Assembly: GCA_900552305.1 (NCBI GenBank)
Contig: URZD01000090.1
Coordinates: 1-8,589, forward strand
Source: an uncultured Eubacteriales bacterium
GTDB lineage: Bacteria > Bacillota > Clostridia > Monoglobales > Monoglobaceae
DNA: 8,589 nucleotides
Direction of reading: 5' to 3'
The translations under genes and the position numbers were made by a program. Numbering within the stretch: the stretch's first letter is position 1; each line of letters opens with the position of its first letter. The notes beneath the pieces were generated by a model. It saw only the letters and a program-made list of their open reading frames with translations, was not told the DNA's origin and searched no databases. Shown in pieces: positions 4,849 to 8,589 of this stretch.

Positions 4849-6633
4849 ATGGAAACAATGCAGGGCATGAAAAGAACACATATGTGCGGAGAGCTGACAG
4901 CCGCGGACGAGGGTAAAACGGTCGTGCTTACAGGCTGGACGGCTAAAAACCGACTTCTCGGCGGATTGATATTTCTCACGCTCAGGGACAGAACGGGAAT
5001 CGTACAGATTTCGTTTAACGATGAAACGGACAGAGAGGTTTTTAAGAAGGCGGAGCGGGTGCGCTCGGAATATGTGCTTGCCGTACGCGGCAAGGTTGCA
5101 AAAAGAACAAAAGAGAACATCAACCCCGACATGAAAACGGGCGAGATTGAGGTTATGGCGGAGGAAATCCGCATACTGAACGAGTCGGAAACGCCGCCTT
5201 TTTACATCGAGGAGGGAATTGATACGAACGACGCGCTGCGCCTTAAATACAGATACCTTGACCTGCGCCGTCCGGATATGCAGCGTAACATGGTTATGCG
5301 GCACAGGGTGGCAAAAATCGCAAGAGATTATTTTGACGAGCAGGGATTTATGGAGCTTGAAACTCCGATACTTACAAAGAGTACGCCGGAGGGCGCGCGC
5401 GATTATCTTGTTCCGAGCCGCGTTCACCCGGGAAAGTTTTATGCGCTGCCGCAGTCGCCGCAGCAGTATAAGCAGCTGCTTATGCTTGCGGGATATGACA
5501 GATATTTTCAGATTGCGCGCTGTTTTCGTGACGAGGATTTGAGAGCGGACAGACAGCCGGAGTTTACACAGATGGATATGGAGCTTTCGTTTGTTGATAT
5601 TGACACTATTATAGAGATTAACGAAGGGTTCATAAAAAAGGTGTTCGGCGAGGTGCTGGGCATTGACATAAAAACGCCGTTTTTAAGACTTCCGTACAAG
5701 GAGGCAATGGACCGTTTCGGCTCAGACAAGCCGGACACGCGATTTGGAATGGAGCTTGTCGACATCTCGGACGAGGTGAAGGACTGCGGCTTTAAGGTGT
5801 TTACGGACGCTGTTAAAAACGGCGGCAGCGTAAGATGTATAAACGCGAAGGGACTCGGCGCGTCACTGACAAGAAAGACTCTTGACAGTCTTACCGAGTT
5901 CGTAAAGACCTACCGTGCAAAGGGAATGGCGTGGATTGTTGTCGAGGAGGGCGGACTGCGTTCGCAGATAACAAAGTTCCTTGACGAAGATACGGTAAAC
6001 GAAATTTTAAAGAAGGCGGACGCACAGCCGGGCGACGGTATTCTGATTGTTGCGGACAAAAACAGCGTGGTGTATGATGCCCTTGGCGCACTGCGTATCG
6101 AGGTTGCGAACAGGTTTGACATGATTGACAAGACAAAATTCAACTTCCTTTGGGTTGTTGAGTTCCCGCTCTTTGAGTATTCCGAGGAGGAGGGACGGTA
6201 TATGGCAATGCACCATCCGTTCACCGCGCCTATGGACGAGGATATAGACCTTCTTGATACTGACCAGGCGGCGGTACGCGCGAAGGCTTACGATATAGTA
6301 CTCAACGGTACGGAAATCGGCGGCGGCAGCCTTAGAATTTACAATACGGCGCTGCAGCAGAAAATGTTTGAAAAGCTCGGCTTTACAAAGGAGCAGGCTT
6401 GGGAAAGATTCGGTTACCTGCTTGAGGCGTTCAAGTACGGCACACCTCCGCACGGCGGAATGGCATACGGACTTGACAGACTGGTTATGATAATGGCGGG
6501 CTGCGATTCAATCCGCGATGTTATCGCGTTTCCGAAGGTGCAGACCGCGGCGGAGCTTATGACAAATTCTCCGGATGTTGTTGACGATATTCAGCTGAAG
6601 GAGCTTTCGCTGAAACTGGACATAGAGGAATAA
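4849..6633 (+). CDS. aspS: Aspartyl-tRNA synthetase
   Basis: Class IIb synthetase that charges tRNA-Asp; from the chosen start it has 594 residues, normal for the bacterial type. The N-terminal OB-fold anticodon-binding domain covers about 7-115 (KRTHMCGEL, LIFLTLRDRTGIVQISF). Motif 1 lies near GFMELETPILTKSTPEGARD (166-185). Then come the aspartate-loop QSPQ at 202-205 and motif 2 FRDEDLRADRQPEFTQMDME at 226-245. The bacterial GAD insertion lies roughly at 300-410. GGGSLRIYN at 491-499 and motif 3 GTPPHGGMAYGLDRLVMIM at 531-549 complete the active site. The OB-fold loop reads KNRLLGG where many bacterial enzymes have RRRDLGG; the residue equivalent to Pseudomonas His31 is Leu, as in tRNA-Asp-discriminating enzymes. 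A longer form starting at GTG 4816 would add 11 residues, but the Shine-Dalgarno position argues against it. Probably co-transcribed with hisS. Confidence 0.96.
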   Translation: METMQGMKRTHMCGELTAADEGKTVVLTGWTAKNRLLGGLIFLTLRDRTGIVQISFNDETDREVFKKAERVRSEYVLAVRGKVAKRTKENINPDMKTGEIEVMAEEIRILNESETPPFYIEEGIDTNDALRLKYRYLDLRRPDMQRNMVMRHRVAKIARDYFDEQGFMELETPILTKSTPEGARDYLVPSRVHPGKFYALPQSPQQYKQLLMLAGYDRYFQIARCFRDEDLRADRQPEFTQMDMELSFVDIDTIIEINEGFIKKVFGEVLGIDIKTPFLRLPYKEAMDRFGSDKPDTRFGMELVDISDEVKDCGFKVFTDAVKNGGSVRCINAKGLGASLTRKTLDSLTEFVKTYRAKGMAWIVVEEGGLRSQITKFLDEDTVNEILKKADAQPGDGILIVADKNSVVYDALGALRIEVANRFDMIDKTKFNFLWVVEFPLFEYSEEEGRYMAMHHPFTAPMDEDIDLLDTDQAAVRAKAYDIVLNGTEIGGGSLRIYNTALQQKMFEKLGFTKEQAWERFGYLLEAFKYGTPPHGGMAYGLDRLVMIMAGCDSIRDVIAFPKVQTAAELMTNSPDVVDDIQLKELSLKLDIEE

Positions 6634-6638
6634 AAAAT

Positions 6639-6703
6639 GTACTGCGGACGGGTCGGATGCGGCTCCGCCGTGCCATGCGGCGTGTTTGAGCCGCGTCCTG
6701 TAC
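6639..6703 (+). other. GC-rich structured intergenic element between aspS and the DUF4340 gene
   Basis: Nested complementary segments could fold into one long hairpin. gtac 6639-6642 pairs with 6700-6703, ggac 6646-6649 with gtcc 6695-6698, gcggctc 6659-6665 with gagccgc 6688-6694, and cgccg 6666-6670 with cggcg 6678-6682. The loop is tgccatg and there is a 5-base bulge at 6683-6687. No T-run follows, so it is not a canonical intrinsic terminator; it could be an RNA-processing or stabilising element, or a dispersed repeat. The pairing was read by eye and not energy-scored. Confidence 0.45.
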
Positions 6704-6710
6704 CTCGCGG

Positions 6711-6717
6711 AAGGAGG
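6711..6717 (+). promoter_or_regulatory. Ribosome binding site that sets the DUF4340 gene start
   Basis: AAGGAGG is a full Shine-Dalgarno match 7 bases before ATG 6725, and what follows that ATG is a classic Met-Lys-Lys membrane-anchor start. An earlier GTG at 6686 in the same frame lies within the predicted stem-loop and lacks such a site. Confidence 0.8.
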
Positions 6718-6724
6718 AGATGGA

Positions 6725-8107
6725 ATGAAAAAGCAGACGCTTGTGTTACTTTGGTCAATAGTAATACTTCTGCTTGTGGGTGGTTGTTGTGGCGTATATA
6801 TCTATAAGAAATCAAATGAGGAAAAAAACAGCCGCGGCGTTGAGGTTTTTGCCTGTATGCCCGCGGACATAATAAGCTATACTGTGTCGGGCGGCGGCTC
6901 GGACGACAGCTATGAGATAAAAAGAGACGGCGAAGGCTGGGCGTTCACGGATGACGGCGGCGCGGTCGTTGACAACGAAAAGGCGGAATCGCTTATAAAT
7001 GCGGCGTCAAGGATTACCGCGCTGAAAAAGATTTCCGAATCGGAGCTGAAAAGATTCAAAACCGAGTCGGGAACGGCAGAAAAGACGTTTTCGGTAAAGC
7101 TGAAAAACGGAGCGGAATACAGGACGGAGTTTTTGGGAACACATAAGGAAAGCTGCGCTTTCAGAATTAACGCTGCGGACGGGATTTATACAATGAATAT
7201 CTCGCTCCGCGATATTCTTACGCCGACAAAGGAACAGCTTTCTGTTGTGGCGGTGTTCGGCGACATAGGGAAAATAGTCAGCTTTGAATATTCCTCGCCG
7301 GGCGAGGAGGATATTGAAATAAAGTGCGAGACGGAGGAGAAAGTCAAGGTCGGCGAGAATGCGGAGAAAAAGGCGGACGAAAAATCCGCCATGCTGCACT
7401 ATACAATGATAAAGCCGTACAAAAGGGCGGTTGACGCGGAAAAATTCGGACAGCTTATAGCTGTAAATATTCCGAATATAAAAGTCGCAAGATTTATTGA
7501 CAGCCCTTCAAAGAATATGAAAAGCTACGGTCTTGACGAGAGTTCGCGGTCAACTCTGACGGTCGGAGCAGTTACAAAAGGGGCGGCGGACATGACCGAA
7601 GCAACTCTTTATATCGGAAAGAACAGCGGCGGACTTGTATACGCGCAGAAAAAGGGCGAAAATAACGTGTTTACGGTAAATTCGGCACAGCTGGATTTCC
7701 TCGGCACGGAGCCGTTTTATCTGGTTCGGGCGAATTTTGTCGGCATGGACGCGGAGAAAATTGAAACTGTCATCGTAAAGACTGCCGGTGAGAGCTTTGA
7801 GCTTTCATATTTGGGCGGAAAAAGCCTCATGAACGGTGCGGAGATTCCTGCGCCGGGTTTTGAAGAAATTATAGCCGATATTGAGAAAATAAGCATAAGC
7901 GGCGAGGCTCCGAAGGATATTGAGAATACCGCCGATATACAGGTTGAGGTGAAGGGCGCGGACGGAAAGCGCGAGAAGACAAGCCTTGCGGCGGCGGGTC
8001 AAAACAGCTATGCGGTGTTTGAAAACGGAAACGAAAACGCCGAGTTTACGGTAGACCGCGCAGCGCTTGACGCGGCTGTTGAAAAGCTGCGTGCGCTTAG
8101 CAGATAG
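6725..8107 (+). CDS. Membrane-anchored DUF4340-family protein
   Basis: A 460-residue protein of unknown function. Residues 6-27 are a single hydrophobic segment after MKKQ, followed by KKSNEEKNSR. This suggests a signal anchor with most of the protein outside the membrane. Cys21-Cys22 in LVGGCC loosely resemble a lipobox, but the hydrophobic stretch continues beyond them, so a lipoprotein is less likely. The soluble part is acidic/lysine-rich, mostly beta-type, and has features seen in DUF4340 proteins: DGEGWAF near 68-74, YGLDESSRSTLTV at 268-280 and an ATLYIGKNSGGLVYAQ stretch at 293-308. By eye it consists of three related units at about 47-165, 181-327 and 345-456. DUF4340 proteins are often encoded beside GldG-type ABC transporter genes; none is visible here, where the neighbours are aspS and tyrS. 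The assignment rests on recalled family patterns; a generic beta-rich cell-surface protein is the alternative. Confidence 0.75.
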   Translation: MKKQTLVLLWSIVILLLVGGCCGVYIYKKSNEEKNSRGVEVFACMPADIISYTVSGGGSDDSYEIKRDGEGWAFTDDGGAVVDNEKAESLINAASRITALKKISESELKRFKTESGTAEKTFSVKLKNGAEYRTEFLGTHKESCAFRINAADGIYTMNISLRDILTPTKEQLSVVAVFGDIGKIVSFEYSSPGEEDIEIKCETEEKVKVGENAEKKADEKSAMLHYTMIKPYKRAVDAEKFGQLIAVNIPNIKVARFIDSPSKNMKSYGLDESSRSTLTVGAVTKGAADMTEATLYIGKNSGGLVYAQKKGENNVFTVNSAQLDFLGTEPFYLVRANFVGMDAEKIETVIVKTAGESFELSYLGGKSLMNGAEIPAPGFEEIIADIEKISISGEAPKDIENTADIQVEVKGADGKREKTSLAAAGQNSYAVFENGNENAEFTVDRAALDAAVEKLRALSR

Positions 8108-8171
8108 CGCCAAAAGCATTAACCTAAAGTCAATTATAAGAAAATAAACAGAAGGGAAACGGAAGGAAAAA

Positions 8172-8589
8172 ATGAAGAACGTATACGAAACACTGAAGGA
8201 GCGCGGACTGATTGCGCAGATGACTCATGAGGAGGAAATCAAAAAGCTGCTTGACAACGAGAAGATAACATTTTATATAGGCTTTGACCCGACGGCTGAC
8301 AGCCTGCACATCGGTCATTTTATGCAGCTTATAGTAATGAAGCATATGCAGAACGCGGGACACAGACCGATTATACTCTTAGGCGGAGGCACTACAATGG
8401 TCGGCGACCCAACGGGAAAGGCGGATATGCGCCCGATGATAAGTCAGGAAACGATACAGCACAATGCCGACCGTTTTAAGGAGCAGATGTCAAAGTTTAT
8501 CGACTTCTCCGACGGCAAGGCGATCATGGTCAACAATGCGGATTGGCTCCTTAATCAAAATTATATCGAGTTCCTGCGCGAGGTAGGCG
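8172..8589 (+). CDS. tyrS: Tyrosyl-tRNA synthetase, N-terminal part (3' end outside window)
   Basis: Class I synthetase that charges tRNA-Tyr; the first 139 residues are present and the gene runs off the window while still open. The class I HIGH signature is in SLHIGHF, with HIGH at residues 46-49. It is preceded by the tyrosine-site segment YIGFDPTADS (35-44) and followed by GGGTTMVGDPTGK (71-83), a combination characteristic of TyrRS rather than TrpRS. The KMSKS loop and anticodon-binding domain would lie downstream. ATG 8172 has the purine-rich site GGAAGG at 8161-8166, 5 bases before it. The 64-base gap after the DUF4340 gene shows no convincing promoter, terminator or T-box leader, so the gene may be part of the same transcript as its upstream neighbours. 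Confidence 0.95.
   Translation, partial: MKNVYETLKERGLIAQMTHEEEIKKLLDNEKITFYIGFDPTADSLHIGHFMQLIVMKHMQNAGHRPIILLGGGTTMVGDPTGKADMRPMISQETIQHNADRFKEQMSKFIDFSDGKAIMVNNADWLLNQNYIEFLREVG

Noticed and set aside
6686..6724. Extended DUF4340 N-terminus from GTG 6686
   Set aside because: It would run through the stem-loop and an AAGGAGG site, while ATG 6725 is perfectly spaced from that site and begins a normal membrane anchor.
6785..6790. Lipobox (LVGGC) making the DUF4340 protein a lipoprotein
   Set aside because: Position -2 Gly is atypical and the hydrophobic segment continues past the cysteines to residue 27, which fits a transmembrane anchor better; not fully excluded.
8093..8110. Terminator hairpin at the end of the DUF4340 gene (gcgct / agcgc)
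   Set aside because: Five-bp stem with an 8-base loop and no following T-run; probably chance.
8135..8140. TATAAG as a -10 box for a tyrS promoter
   Set aside because: No acceptable -35 element at 16-18 bases upstream; AT-rich leaders often contain such hexamers.

Overview
The window looks like part of a chromosome from a mid-GC member of the Firmicutes, probably an anaerobic Clostridia. The evidence is gene order (end of a LonB-type protease, then LonA, then the GTPase EngB/YsxC, the order known from Bacillus and relatives), purine-rich Shine-Dalgarno sites before nearly every gene, frequent ATA and GCG/CGC codons, and a HisRS with the cysteine-rich insertion common in Firmicutes. The species cannot be named from this sequence. 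Every gene is on the + strand; no transposase, integrase, CRISPR array, tRNA or rRNA is visible.

Layout. 1-346 is the 3' end of lonB, with the Ser and Lys of its protease dyad intact. 347-431 is a short gap with a near-consensus sigma-A promoter (TTGAAA, 17 bases, TATAAT) for lonA. lonA (432-2780) is full length and overlaps engB (2753-3367) by 28 bases. The end of engB and the following gap carry a 37-bp imperfect tandem duplication that includes the stop codon. hisS (3509-4777) and aspS (4849-6633) follow. A GC-rich stem-loop region (about 6639-6703) separates aspS from a membrane-anchored DUF4340-family protein (6725-8107). The window ends inside tyrS (8172 onward).

How the genes fit together. 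The set is largely housekeeping: protein quality control (two Lon proteases), large-subunit ribosome assembly (EngB) and tRNA charging for His, Asp and Tyr. No gap contains an obvious intrinsic terminator (stem plus T-run), and no T-box leader is recognisable before any of the three synthetase genes, so transcription may run from the lonA promoter, or from further upstream, through the whole set. This is inference from the sequence.

I see no clear novel defence or mobile system. The items most worth a second look are the 37-bp duplication that appears to supply the last residues of EngB, the structured aspS-DUF4340 gap, the apparent three-fold internal repeat of the DUF4340 protein, and a 29-bp near-perfect palindrome over the codons of the LonB catalytic serine loop.
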